From Prosopocoilus inquinatus (Eukaryota > Arthropoda > Insecta > Coleoptera > Lucanidae): a stretch of DNA of 64,000 nt. Below the pieces are notes generated by a model that was given only the letters and a program-made list of their open reading frames with translations, had not been told where the DNA came from and did no database searches. Location of the stretch: contig CM069870.1 of the NCBI GenBank assembly GCA_036172665.1, positions 43,978,001 through 44,042,000 on the forward strand, given 5' to 3'. A program made the position numbers and the translations under genes. This document shows, piece after piece, positions 39,227 to 53,600 of this stretch (the first letter of the stretch is position 1; every line of letters begins with the position of its first letter).

Positions 39227-41336
39227 TCCTTACTTATCTATCATGTTATTTGGCGTTTCGATGGACTCCAGTAGCTCTGATATGAGATACGACGTTTTCG
39301 GACGCAGCAGAAGCTGGAAATAGTTTGAAACGAAACAACACGTATTAGCGTTGTTCCTGTGATGTATCTAATCGATCCTTACTCATCTATCATGTTATTT
39401 GACGTTTGGATGGACTCCAGTAACTCTGATGAAAGACACAAAGATTTCGGACGCAGCAGAAGCTGGAAATAGTTTTAAACGAAACAACACGCATTAGCGT
39501 TGTTCCTGTGATGTATCTAATCGATCCTTACTTATCTATCATGTTATTTGACGTTTGGATGGGCTCCAGTAACCCTGACGTGAGATACGAAGTTCTCGGA
39601 CGCAGCAGAAGCTGGAAATAGTTTTAAACGAAACAACACGCATTAGCGTTGTTCCTGTGATGTATCTAATCGATCCTTACTTATCTATCATGTTATTTGA
39701 CGTTTGGATGGACTCCAGTAACCCTGACGTGAGATACGAAGTTCTCGGACGCAGCAGAAGCTGGAAATAGTTTTAAACGAAACAACACGTATTAGCGTTG
39801 TTCCTGTGATGTATCTAATCGATCCTTACTCATCTATCATGTTATTTGACGTTTGGATGGACTCCAGTAACTCTGATGTGAGATACAAAGTTTTTGGAAG
39901 CAGCAGAAGCTGGAAATAGTTTTGAACGAAACAACACGCATTAGCGTTGTTCCTGTGATGTATCTAATCGATCCTTACTTATCTATCATGTTATTTGACG
40001 TTTCGATGTACTCCAGTAACTCTAATGTGAGATACGAAATTTTCGGACGCAGCAGAAGCTGGAAATAGTTTTAAACGAAACAACACGCATTAGCGTTGTT
40101 CCTGTGATGTATCTAATCGATCCTTACTCATCTATCATGTTATTTGGCGTTTCGATGGACTCCAGTATCCCTGACGTGAGATACGAAGTTCTCGGACGCA
40201 GCAGAAGCTGGAAATAGTTTTAAACGAAACAGCACGTATTAGCATTGTTCCTGTGATGTATCTAATCGATCCTTACTCATCTATCATGTTATTTGACGTT
40301 TCGATGGACTCCAGTAACTCTGATGTGAGATACAAAGTTTTTGGACGCAGCAGAAGCTGGAAATAGTTTTGAACGAAACAACACGTATTAGCGTTGTTCC
40401 TGTGATGTATCTAATCGATCCTTACTTAGCTACTATGTTATTTGACGTTTCGATGGACTCCAGTAACTCTAATGTGAGATACGAAATTTTCGGACGCAGC
40501 AGAAGCTGGAAATAGTTTTAAACGAAACAACACGCATTAGCGTTGTTCCTGTGATGTATCTAATCGATCCTTACTTATCTATCATGTTATTTGACGTTTG
40601 GATGGACTCCAGTAACCCTGACGTGAGATACGAAGTTCTCGGACGCAGCAGAAGCTGGAAATAGTTTTAAACGAAACAACACGCATTAGCGTTGTTCCTG
40701 TGATGTATCTAATCGATCCTTACTTATCTATCATGTTATTTGACGTTTGGATGGACTCCAGTAACCCTGACGTGAGATACGAAGTTCTCGGACGCAGCAG
40801 AAGCTGGAAATAGTTTTAAACGAAACAACACGTATTAGCGTTGTTCCTGTGATGTATCTAATCCATCCTTACTCATATCTCATGTTATTTGACGTTTGGA
40901 TGGACTCCAGTAACTCTGATGTGAGATACAAAGTTTTTGGACGCAGCAGAAGCTGGAAATAGTTTTGAACGAAACAACACGTATTAGCGTTGTTCCTGTG
41001 ATGTATCTAATCGATTCTTACTCATCTATCATGTTATTTGGCGTTTCGATGGACTCCAGTAACTTTGATGTGAGATACGAAGTTCTCGGACGCAGCTGAA
41101 AATAGAAATAGTTTTAAACGAAACAACACGCATTAGCGTTGTTACTGTGATGTATCTAATCGATCCTTACTTATCTATCATGTTATTTGACGTTTGGATG
41201 GACTCCAGTAAGTCTGATGTGAGATACAAAGTTTTTGGACGCAGCAGAAGCTGGAAATAGTTTTGAACGAAACAACACGTATTAGCGTTGTTCCTGTGAT
41301 GTATCTAATCGATCCTTACTCATCTATCATGTTATT

Positions 41337-41634
41337 TGACGTTTGGATGGACTCCAGTAACTCTGATGAAAGACACAAAGATTTCGGACGCAGCAGAAGC
41401 TGGAAATAGTTTTAAACGAAACAACACGCATTAGCGTTGTTCCTGTGATGTATCTAATCGATCCTTACTCATCTATCATGTTATTTGACGTTTGGATGGA
41501 CTCCAGTAACTCTGATGAAAGACACAAAGATTTCGGACGCAGCAGAAGCTGGAAATAGTTTTAAACGAAACAACACGCATTAGCGTTGTTCCTGTGATGT
41601 ATCTAATCGATCCTTACTTATCTATCATGTTATT
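41337..41634 (+). repeat. Doublet of adjacent G monomers
   Basis: Two gatgaaagacac monomers stand side by side (41337 and 41486), differing visibly only by the final ctcatc against cttatc. Elsewhere G is a singlet after F. The doublet recurs at 56684-56981 in the second 15-kb copy, so it arose before that duplication. Confidence 0.88.
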
Positions 41635-43215
41635 TGACGTTTCGATGGACTCCAGTAACCCTGACGTGAGATACGAAGTTCTCGGACGCAGCAGAAGCTG
41701 GAAATAGTTTTAAACGAAACAACACGTATTAGCGTTGTTCCTGTGATGTATCTAATCGATCCTTACTCATCTATCATGTTATTTGACGTTTCGATGGACT
41801 CCAGTAACTCTGATGTGAGATACAAAGTTTTTGGACGCAGCAGAAGCTTTAAATAGTTTTGAACGAAACAACACGTATTAGCGTTGTTCCTGTGATGTAT
41901 GTAATCGATCCTTACTCATCGATCATGTTATTTGACGTTTGGATGGACTCCAGTAACCCTGACGTGAGATACGAAGTTCTCGGACGCAGCAGAAGCTGGA
42001 AATAGTTTTAAACGAAACAACACGCATTAGCGTTGTTCCTGTGATGTATCTAATCTATCCTTACTTATCTATCATGTTACTTGGCGTTTCGATGGACTCC
42101 AGTAGCTCTGATATGAGATACGACGTTTTCGGACGCAGCAGAAGCTGGAAATAGTTTGAAACGAAACAACACGTATTAGCGTTGTTCCTGTGATGTATCT
42201 AATCGATCCTTACTCATCTATCATGTTATTTGACGTTTGGATGGACTCCAGTAACTCTGATGAAAGACACAAAGATTTCGGACGCAGCAGAAGCTGGAAA
42301 TAGTTTTAAACGAAACAACACGCATTAGCGTTGTTCCTGTGATGTATCTAATCGATCCTTACTTATCTATCATGTTATTTGACGTTTGGATGGGCTCCAG
42401 TAACCCTGACGTGAGATACGAAGTTCTCGGACGCAGCAGAAGCTGGAAATAGTTTTAAACGAAACAACACGCATTAGCGTTGTTCCTGTGATGTATCTAA
42501 TCGATCCTTACTTATCTATCATGTTATTTGACGCTTGGATGGACTCCAGTAACCCTGACGTGAGATACGAAGTTCTCGGACGCAGCAGAAGCTGGAAATA
42601 GTTTTAAACGAAACAACACGTATTAGCGTTGTTCCTGTGATGTATCTAATCGATCCTTACTCATCTATCATGTTATTTGACGTTTGGATGGACTCCAGTA
42701 ACTCTGATGTGAGATACAAAGTTTTTGGAAGCAGCAGAAGCTGGAAATAGTTTTGAACGAAACAACACGTATTAGCGTTGTTCCTGTGATGTATCTAATC
42801 GATCCTTACTCATCTATCATGTTATTTGGCGTTTCGATGGACTCCAGTAACTTTGATGTGAGATACGAAGTTCTCGGACGCAGCTGAAGCTAGAAATAGT
42901 TTTAAACGAAACAACACGCATTAGCGTTGTTACTGTGATGTATCTAATCGATCCTTACTTATCTATCATGTTATTTGACGTTTGGATGGACTCCAGTAAG
43001 TCTGATGTGAGATACAAAGTTTTTGGACGCAGCAGAAGCTGGAAATAGTTTTGAACGAAACAACACGTATTAGCGTTGTTCCTGTGATGTATCTAATCGA
43101 TCCTTACTTAGCTACTATGTTATTTGACGTTTCGATGTACTCCAGTAACTCTAATGTGAGATACGAAATTTTCGGACGCAGCAGAAGCTGGAAATAGTTT
43201 TAAACGAAACAACAC

Positions 43216-43952
43216 GTATTAGCGTTGTTCCTGTGATGTATCTAATCGATCCTTACTTATCTATCATGTTATTTGACGTTTGGATGTACTCCAGTAACCC
43301 TGACGTGAGATACGAAGTTCTCGGACGCAGCAGAAGCTGGAAATAGTTTTAAACGAAACAACACGTATTAGCGTTGTTCCTGTGATGTATCTAATCGATC
43401 CTTACTCATCTATCATGTTATTTGACGTTTGGATGGACTCCAGTAACTCTGATGTGAGATACAAAGTTTTTGGACGCAGCAGATGCTGGAAATAGTTTTG
43501 AACGAAACAACACGTATTAGCGTTGTTCCTGTGATGTATCTAATCGATCCTTACTCATCTATCATGTTACTTGGCGTTTCGATGGACTCCAGTAGCTCTG
43601 ATATGAGATACGACGTTTTCGGACGCAGCAGAAGCTGGAAATAGTTTTAAACGAAACAACACGCATTAGCGTTGTTCCTGTGATGTATCTAATCGATCCT
43701 TACTTATCTATCATGTTATTTGACGTTTCGATGGACTCCAGTAACCCTGACGTGAGATACGAAGTTCTCGGACGCAGCAGAAGCTGGAAATAGTTTTAAA
43801 CGAAACAACACGTATTAGCGTTGTTCCTGTGATGTATCTAATCGATCCTTACTCATCTATCATGTTATTTGACGTTTCGATGGACTCCAGTAACTCTGAT
43901 GTGAGATACAAAGTTTTTGGACGCAGCAGAAGCTTTAAATAGTTTTGAACGA
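43216..43952 (+). repeat. Five-monomer linker between the two 15-kb copies
   Basis: Monomers at 43274 (A, gatgtactcc), 43423 (B, agatgctgg), 43572 (F, ttacttggcg), 43721 (A) and 43870 (B, gctttaaatag) lie between the matched blocks. The last two resemble 41635-41932. This stretch does not match 58563-59300 in register, so one copy was rearranged after the duplication. Confidence 0.75.
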
Positions 43953-44018
43953 AACAACACGTATTAGCGTTGCTCCTGTGATGTATCTAATCGATCCTTA
44001 CTCATCTATCTTGTTATT
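43870..44018 (+). repeat. Chimeric monomer at the 15-kb duplication junction
   Basis: The first half matches the gctttaaatag B monomer found near 41784, through ttttgaacg (G at 43947). The second half matches the monomer at 28672 from gttgctcctg onward (C at 43973). The switch therefore lies between 43948 and 43972, a stretch identical in both parents, as expected for homologous unequal exchange. Confidence 0.8.
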
Positions 44019-44069
44019 TGACGTTTGGATGGTCTCCAGTAACTCTGATGTGAGATACAAAGTTTTTGG

Positions 44070-47000
44070 ACGCAGCAGAAGCTGGAAATAGTTTTGAACG
44101 AAACAATACGTATTAGCGTTGTTCCTGCGATGTATCTAATCGATCCTTACTTAGCTACTATGTTATTTGACGTTTGGATGGACTCCAGTAACTCTAATGT
44201 GAGATACGAAATTTTCGGACGCAGCAGAAGCTGGAAATAGTTTTAAACGAAACAACACGGATTAGCGTTGTTCCTGTGATGTATCTAATCGATCCTTACT
44301 TATCTATTATGTTATTTGTCGTTTGGATGGACTCCAGTAACCCTGAGGTGAGATACGAAGTTCTCGGACGCAGCAGAAGCTGGAAATAGTTTTAAACGAA
44401 ACAACACGCATTAGCGTTGTTCCTGTGATGTATCTAATCGATCCTTACTTATCTATCATGTTATTTGACGTTTGGATGTACTCCAGTAACCCTGACGTGA
44501 GATACGAAGTTCTCGGACGCAGCAGAAGCTGGAAATAGTTTTAAACGAAACAACACGTATTAGCGTTGTTCCTGTGATGTATCTAATCGATCCTTACTCA
44601 TCTATCATGTTATTTGACGTTTGGATGGACTCCAGTAACTCTGATGTGAGATACAAAGTTTTTGGACGCAGCAGATGCTGGAAATAGTTTTGAACGAAAC
44701 AACACGTATTAGCGTTGTTCCTGTGATGTATCTAATCGATCCTTACTCATCTATCATGTTATTTGGCGTTTCGATGGACTCCAGTAACTTTGATGTGAGA
44801 TACGAAGTTCTCGGACGCAGCTGAAGCTAGAAATAGTTTTAAACGAAACAACACGCATTAGCGTTGTTACTGTGATGTATCTAATCGATCCTTACTTATC
44901 TATCATGTTATTTGACGTTTGGATGGACTCCAGTAAGTCTGATGTGAGATACAAAGTTTTTGGACGCAGCAGAAGCTGGAAATAGTTTTGAACGAAACAA
45001 CACGTATTAGCGTTGTTCCTGTGATGTATCTAATCGATCCTTACTTAGCTACTATGTTATTTGACGTTTCAATGGACTCCAGTAACTCTAATGTGAGATA
45101 CGAAATTTTCGGACGCAGCAGAAGCTGGAAATAGTTTTAAACGAAACAACACGCATTAGCGTTGTTCCTGTGATGTATCTAATCGATCCTTACTCATCTA
45201 TCATGTTATTTGACTATTCGATGGACTCCAGTAACCCTGACGTGAGATACGAAGTTCTCGGACGCAGCAGAAGCTGGAAATAGTTTTAAACGAAACAACA
45301 CGTATTAGCGTTGTTCCTGTGATGTTTCTAATCGATCCTTACTCATCTATCATGTTATTTGACGTTTCTATGGACTCCAGTAACTCTGATGTGAGATACA
45401 AAGTTTTTGGACGCAGCAGAAGCTGGAAATAGTTTTGAACGAAACAACACGTATTAGCGTTGTTCCTGTGATGTATCTAATCGATCCTTACTTAGCTACT
45501 ATGTTATTTGACGTTTCGATGGACTCCAGTAACTCTAATGTGAGATACGAAATTTTCGGACGCAGCAGAAGCTGGAAATAGTTTTAAACGAAACAACACG
45601 CATTAGCGTTGTTCCTGTGATGTATCTAATCGATCCTTACTTATCTATCATGTTATTTGACGTTTGGATGGACTCCAGTAACCCTGACGTGAGATACGAA
45701 GTTCTCGGACGCAGCAGAACCTGGAAATAATTTTAAACGAAACAACACGCATTAGCGTTGTTCCTGTGATGTATCTAATCGATCCTTACTTATCTATCAT
45801 GTTATTTGGCGTTTCGATGGACTCCAGTAGCTCTGATATGAGATACGACGTTTTCGGACGTAGCAGAAGCTGGAAATAGTTTGAAGCGAAACAACACGTA
45901 TTAGCGTTGTTCCTGTGATGTATCTAATCGATCCTTACTCATCTATCATGTTATTTGACGTTTGGATGGACTCCAGTAACTCTGATGAGAGACACAAAGA
46001 TTTCGGACGCAGCAGAAGCTGGAAATAGTTTTAAACGAAACAACACGCATTAGCGATGTTCCTGTGATGTATCTAATCGATCCTTACTTATCTATCATGT
46101 TATTTGACGTTTGGATGGACTCCAGTAACCCTGACGTGAGATACGAAGTTCTCGGACGCAGCAGAAGCTGGAAATAGTTTTAAACGAAACAACACGTATT
46201 AGCGTTGTTCCTGTAATGTATCTAATCGATCCTTACTCATCTATCATGTTATTTGGCGTTTCGATGGACTCCAGTAACCCTGACGTGAGATACGAAGTTC
46301 TCGGACGCAGCAGAAGCTGGAAATAGTTTTAAACGAAACAACACGCATTAGCGTTGTTCCTGTGATGTATCTAATCGATCCTTACTCATCGATCATGTTA
46401 TGTGGCGTTTCGATGGACTCCAGTAACCCTGACGTGAGATACGAAGTTCTCGGACGCAGCAGAAGCTGGAAATAGTTTTAAACGAAACAACACGTATTAG
46501 CATTGTTCATGTGATGTATCTAATCGATCCTTACTCATCTATCATGTTATTTGACGTTTCGATGGACTCCAGTAACTCTGATGTGAGATACAAAGTTTTT
46601 GGACGCAGCAGAAGCTGGAAATAGTTTTGAACGAAACAATACGTATTAGCGTTGTTCCTGTGATGTATCTAATCGATCCTTACTTAGCTACTATGTTATT
46701 TGACGTTTGGATGGACTCCAGTAACTCTAATGTGAGATACGAAGTTCTCGGACGCAGCAGAAGCTGGAAATAGTTTTAAACGAAACAACACGTATTAGCG
46801 TTGTTCCTGTGATGTATCTAATCGATCCTTACTCATCTATCATGTTATTTGACGTTTGGATGGACTCCAGTAACTCTGATGTGAGATAAAAAGTTTTTGG
46901 ACGCAGCAGAAGCTGGAAATAGTTTTGAACGAAACAACACGTATTAGCGTTGTTCCTGTGATGTATCTAATCGATCCTTACTCATCTATCATTATATTTG

Positions 47001-48018
47001 GTGTTTCGATGGACTCCAGTAACTTTGATGTGAGATACGAAGTTCTCGGACGCAGCTGAAGCTAGAAATAGTTTTAAACGAAACAACACGCATTAGCGTT
47101 GTTACTGTGATGTATCTAATCGATCCTTACTTATCTATCATGTTATTTGACGTTTGGATGGACTCCAGTAAGTCTGATGTGAGATACAAAGTTTTTGGAC
47201 GCAGCAGAAGCTGGAAATAGTTTTGAACGAAACAACACGTATTAGCGTTGTTCCTGTGATGTATCTAATCGATCCTTACTTAGCTACTATGTTATTTGAC
47301 GTTTCAATGGACTCCAGTAACTCTAATGTGAGATACGAAATTTTCGGACGCAGCAGAAGCTGGAAATAGTTTTAAACGAAACAACACGCATTAGCGTTGT
47401 TCCTGTGATGTATCTAATCGATCCTTACTCATCTATCATGTTATTTGACGTTTCGATGGACTCCAGTAACCCTGACTTGAGATACGAAGTTCTCGGACGC
47501 AGCAGAAGCTGGAAATAGTTTTAAACGAAACAACACGTATTAGCGTTGTTCCTGTGATGTATCTAATCGATCCTTACTCATCTATCATGTTATTTGACGT
47601 TTCGATGGACTCCAGTAACTCTGATGTGAGATACAAAGTTTTTGGACGCAGCAGAAGCTGGAAATAGTTTTGAACGAAACAACACGTATTAGCGTTGTTC
47701 CTGTGATGTATCTAATCGATCCTTACTTAGCTACTATGTTATTTGACGTTTCGATGGACTCCAGTAACTCTAATGTGAGATACGAAATTTTCGGACGCAG
47801 CAGAAGCTGGAAATAGTTTTAAACGAAACAACACGCATTAGCGTTGTTCCTGTGATGTATCTAATCGATCCTTACTTATCTATCATGTTATTTGACGTTT
47901 GGATGGACTCCAGTAACCCTGACGTGAGATACGAAGTTCTCGGACGCAGCAGAAGCTGGAAATAGTTTTAAACGAAACAACACGCATTAGCGTTGTTCCT
48001 GTGATGTATCTAATCGAT
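44070..48018 (+). repeat. Nested pair, first member (15-kb copy 2)
   Basis: This is the counterpart of 28872-32820 shifted by 15,198 bp. Its partner in this copy is at 50626-54573, now 6,556 bp (44 monomers) away because this copy keeps the monomer that copy 1 lost. Confidence 0.88.
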
Positions 48019-50625
48019 ACTTACTCATCTATCAAGTTATTTGACGTTTCGATGGACTCCAGTAACTCTAATGTGAGAAACGAAATTTTCGGACGCAGCA
48101 GAAGCTGGAAATAGTTTTAAACGAAACAACACGCATTAGCGTTGTTCCTGTGATGTATCTAATCGATCCTTACTCATCTAGCATGTTACTTGACGTTTGG
48201 ATGGACTCCAGTAACTCTGATGTGAGATACAAAGTTTTTGGACGCAGCAGAAGCTGGAAATAGTTTTGAACGAAACAACACCTATTAGCGTTGTTCCTGT
48301 GATGTATCTAATCGATCCTTACTCATCTATCATGTTATTTGACGTTTCGATGGACTCCAGTAACTCTAATGTGAGATACGAAATTTTCGGACGCAGCAGA
48401 AGCTGGAAATAGTTTTAAACGAAACAACACATATTAGCGTTGTTCCTGTGATGTATCTAATCGATCCTTACTCATCTATCCTGTTATTTGACGTTTGGAC
48501 GGACTCCAGTAGCTTTGATGTGAGATACGAAGTTCTCGGACGCAGCTGAAGCTGGAAATAGTTTTAAACGAAACAACACGCATTAGCGTTGTTCCTGTGA
48601 TGTATCTAATCGATCCTTACTTATCTATCATGTTATTTGACGTTTGGATGTACTCCAGTAACCCTGACGTGAGATACGAAGTTCTCGGACGCAGCAGAAC
48701 CTGGAAATAGTTTTAAACGAAACAACACGCATTAGAGTTGTTCCTGTGATGTATCTAATCGATCCTTACTCATCTAGCATGTTATTTGACGTTTGGATGG
48801 ACTCCAGTAACTCTGATGTGAGATACAAAGTTTTTGGACGCAGCAGAAGCTGGAAATAATTTTAAACGAAACAACACGTATTAGCGTTGCTCCTGTGATG
48901 TATCTAATCGATCCTTACTCATCTATCATGTTATTTGACGTTTGGATGGACTCCAGTAACTCTGATGTGAGATACAAAGTTTTTGGACGCAGCAGAAGCT
49001 GGAAATAGTTTTGAACGAAACAATACGTATTAGCGTTGTTCCTGTGATGTATCTAATCGATCCTTACTTAGCTACTATGTTATTTGACGTTTGGATGGAC
49101 TCCAGTAACTCTAATGTGAGATACGAAATTTTCGGACGCAGCAGAAGCTGGAAATAGTTTTAAACGAAACAGCACGCATTAGCGTTGTTCCTGTGATGTA
49201 TCTAATCGATCCTTACTTATCTATTATGTTATTTGTCGTTTGGATGGACTCCAGTAACCCTGACGTGAGATACGAAGTTCTCGGACGCAGCAGAAGCTGG
49301 AAATAGTTTTAAACGAAACAACACGCATTAGCGTTGTTCCTGTGATGTATCTAATCGATCCTTACTTATCTATCATGTTATTTGACGTTTGGATGGACTC
49401 CAGTAACCCTGACGTGAGATACGAAGTTCTCGGACGCAGCAGAAGCTGGAAATAGTTTTAAACGAAACAACACGTATTAGCGTTGTTCCTGTGATGTATC
49501 TAATCGATCCTTACTCATCTATCATGTTATTTGACGTTTGGATGGACTCCAGTAACTCTGATGTGAGATACAAAGTTTTTGGACGCAGCAGATGCTGGAA
49601 ATAGTTTTGAACGAAACAACACGTATTAGCGTTGTTCCTGTGATGTATCTAATCGATCCTTACTCATCTATCATGTTATTTGGCGTTTCGATGGACTCCA
49701 GTAACTTTGATGTGAGATACGAAGTTCTCGGACGCAGCTGAAGCTAGAAATAGTTTTAAACGAAACAACACGCATTAGCGTTGTTACTGTGATGTATCTA
49801 ATCGATCCTTACTTATCTATCATGTTATTTGACGTTTGGATGGACTCCAGTAAGTCTGATGTGAGATACAAAATTTTTGGACGCAGCAGAAGCTGGAAAT
49901 AGTTTTGAACGAAACAACACGTATTAGCGTTTTTCCTGTGATGTATCTAATCGATCCTTACTTAGCTACTATGTTATTTGACGTTTCAATGGACTCCAGT
50001 AACTCTAATGTGAGATACGAAATTTTCGGACGCAGCAGAAGCTGGAAATAGTTTTAAACGAAACAACACGCATTAGCGTTGTTCCTGTGATGTATCTAAT
50101 CGATCCTTACTCATCTATCATGTTATTTGACGATTCGATGGACTCCAGTAACCCTGACGTGAGATACGAAGTTCTCGGACGCAGCAGAAGCTGGAAATAG
50201 TTTTAAACGAAACAACACGTATTAGCGTTGTTCCTGTGATGTATCTAATCGATCCTTACTCATCTATCATGTTATTTGACGTTTCTATGGACTCCAGTAA
50301 CTCTGATGTGAGATACAAAGTTTTTGGACGCAGCAGAAGCTGGAAATAGTTTTGAACGAAACAACACGTATTAGCGTTGTTCCGGTGATGTATCTAATCG
50401 ATCCTTACTTAGCTACTATGTTGTTTGACGTTTCGATGGACTCCAGTAACTCTAATGTGAGATACGAAATTTTCGGACGCAGCAGAAGCTGGAAATAGTT
50501 TTAAACGAAACAACACGCATTAGCGTTGTTCCTGTGATGTATCTAATCGATCCTTACTTATCTATCATGTTATTTGACGTTTGGATGGACTCCAGTAACC
50601 CTGACGTGAGATACGAAGTTCTCGG

Positions 50626-53600
50626 ACGCAGCAGAAGCTGGAAATAGTTTTGAACGAAACAATACGTATTAGCGTTGTTCCTGTGATGTATCTAATCGAT
50701 CCTTACTTAGCTACTATGTTATTTGACGTTTGGATGGACTCCAGTAACTCTAATGTGAGATACGAAATTTTCGGACGCAGCAGAAGCTGGAAATAGTTTT
50801 AAACGAAACAACACGCATTAGCGTTGTTCCTGTGATGTATCTAATCGATCCTTACTTATCTATTATGTTATTTGTCGTTTGGATGGACTCCAGTAACCCT
50901 GACGTGAGATACGAAGTTCTCGGACGCAGCAGAAGCTGGAAATAGTTTTAAACGAAACAACACGCATTAGCGTTGTTCCTGTGATGTATCTAATCGATCC
51001 TTACTTATGTATCATGTTATTTGACGTTTGGATGGACTCCAGTAACCCTGACGTGAGATACGAAGTTCTCGGACGCAGCAGAAGCTGGAAATAGTTTTAA
51101 ACGAAACAACACGTATTGGCGTTGTTCCTGTGATGTATCTAATCGATCCTTACTCATCTATCATGTTATTTGACGTTTGGATGGACTCCAGTAACTCTGA
51201 TGTGAGATACAAAGTTTTTGGACGCAGCAGATGCTGGAAATAGTTTTGAACGAAACAACACGTATTAGCGTTGTTCCTGTGATGTATCTAATCGATCCTT
51301 ACTCATCTATCATGTTATTTGGCGTTTCGATGGACTCCAGTAACTTTGATGTGAGATACGAAGTTCTCGGACGCAGCTGAAGCTAGAAATAGTTTTAAAC
51401 GAAACAACACGCATTAGCGTTGTTACTGTGATGTATCTAATCGATCCTTACTTATCTATCATGTTATTTGACGTTTGGATGGACTCCAGTAAGTCTGATG
51501 TGAGATACAAAGTTTTTGGACGCAGCAGAAGCTGGAAATAGTTTTGAACGAAACAACACGTATTAGCGTTGTTCCTGTGATGTATCTAATCGATCCTTAC
51601 TTAGCTACTATGTTATTTGACGTTTCAATGGACTCCAGTAACTCTAATGTGAGATACGAAATTTTCGGACGCAGCAGAAGCTGGAAATAGTTTTAAACGA
51701 AACAACACGCATTAGCGTTGTTCCTGTGATGTATCTAATCGATCCTTACTCATCTATCATGTTATTTGACGATTCGATGGACTCCAGTAACCCTGACGTG
51801 AGATACGAAGTTCTCGGACGCAGCAGAAGCTGGAAATAGTTTTAAACGAAACAACACGTATTAGCGTTGTTCCTGTGATGTATCTAATCGATCCTTACTC
51901 ATCTATCATGTTATTTGACGTTTCTATGGACTCCAGTAACTCTGATGTGAGATACAAAGTTTTTGGACGCAGCAGAAGCTGGAAATAGTTTTGAACGAAA
52001 CAACACGTATTAGCGTTGTTCCTGTGATGTATCTAATCGATCCTTACTTAGCTACTATGTTGTTTGACGTTTCGATGGACTCCAGTAACTCTAATGTGAG
52101 ATACGAAATTTTCGGACGCAGCAGAAGCTGGAAATAGTTTTAAACGAAACAACACGCATTAGCGTTGTTCCTGTGATGTATCTAATCGATCCTTACTTAT
52201 CTATCATGTTATTTGACGTTTGGATGGACTCCAGTAACCCTGACGTGAGATACGAAGTTCTCGGAGGCAGCAGAAGCTGGAAATAGTTTTAAACGAAACA
52301 ACACGCATTAGCGTTGTTCCTGTGATGTATCTAATCGATCCTTACTTATCTATCATGTTATTTGGCGTTTCGATGGACTCCAGTAGCTCTGATATGAGAT
52401 ACGACGTTTTCGGACGCAGCAGAAGCTGGAAATAGTTTGAAGCGAAACAACACGTATTAGCGTTGTTCCTGTGATGTATCTAATCGATACTTACTCATCT
52501 ATCATGTTATTTGACGTTTGGATGGACTCCAGTAACTCTGATGAGAGACACAAAGATTTCGGACGCAGCAGAAGCTGGAAATAGTTTTAAACGAAACAAC
52601 ACGCATTAGCGTTGTTCCTGTGATGTATCTAATCGATCCTTACTTATCTATCATGTTATTTGACGTTTGGATGGACTCCAGTAACCCTGACGTGAGATAC
52701 GAAGTTCTCGGACGCAGCAGAAGCTGGAAATAGTTTTAAACGAAACAACACGTATTAGCGTTGTTCCTGTGATGTATCTAATCGATCCTTACTCATCTAT
52801 CATGTTATTTGGCGTTTCGATGGACTCCAGTAACCCTGACGTGAGATACGAAGTTCTCGGACGCAGCAGAAGCTGGAAATAGTTTTAAACGAAACAACAC
52901 GCATTAGCGTTGTTCCTGTGATGTATCTAATCGATCCTTACTCATCTATCATGTTATGTGGCGTTTCGATGGACTCCAGTAACCCTGACGTGAGATACGA
53001 AGTTCTCGGACGCAGCAGAAGCTGGAAATAGTTTTAAACGAAACAACACGTATTAGCATTGTTCCTGTGATGTATCTAATCGATCCTTACTCATCTATCA
53101 TGTTATTTGACGTTTCGATGGACTCCAGTAACTCTGATGTGAGATACAAAGTTTTTGGACGCAGCAGAAGCTGGAAATAGTTTTGAACGAAACAATACGT
53201 ATTAGCGTTGTTCCTGTGATGTATCTAATCGATCCTTACTTAGCTACTATGTTATTTGACGTTTGGATGGACTCCAGTAACTCTAATGTGAGATACGAAG
53301 TTCTCGGACGCAGCAGAAGCTGGAAATAGTTTTAAACGAAACAACACGTATTAGCGTTGTTCCTGTGATGTATCTAATCGATCCTTACTCATCTATCATG
53401 TTATTTGACGTTTGGATGGACTCCAGTAACTCTGATGTGAGATAAAAAGTTTTTGGACGCAGCAGAAGCTGGAAATAGTTTTGAACGAAACAACACGAAT
53501 TAGCGTTGTTCCTGTGATGTATCTAATCGATCCTTACTCATCTATCATTATATTTGGTGTTTCGATGGACTCCAGTAACTTTGATGTGAGATACGAAGTT

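Larger units (their letters stand above)
28755..43215 (+). repeat. 15-kb higher-order duplication, copy 1
   Basis: This aligns with 43953-58562, at an offset of 15,198 bp (102 monomers) up to 33883 and 15,347 bp (103 monomers) after it. About 25 private variants checked by eye are present in both copies, such as gttgctcctg, ccctgaggtg, tgactattcg, gatgtttctaatcg, gttcatgtg, atcaagtt, gttccggtg, tatgtatcatg, taatcgaaac, aatgtaagatac, gctttaaatag and gacgcttgg. I noticed no substitution between the copies in the parts compared. Confidence 0.92.
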
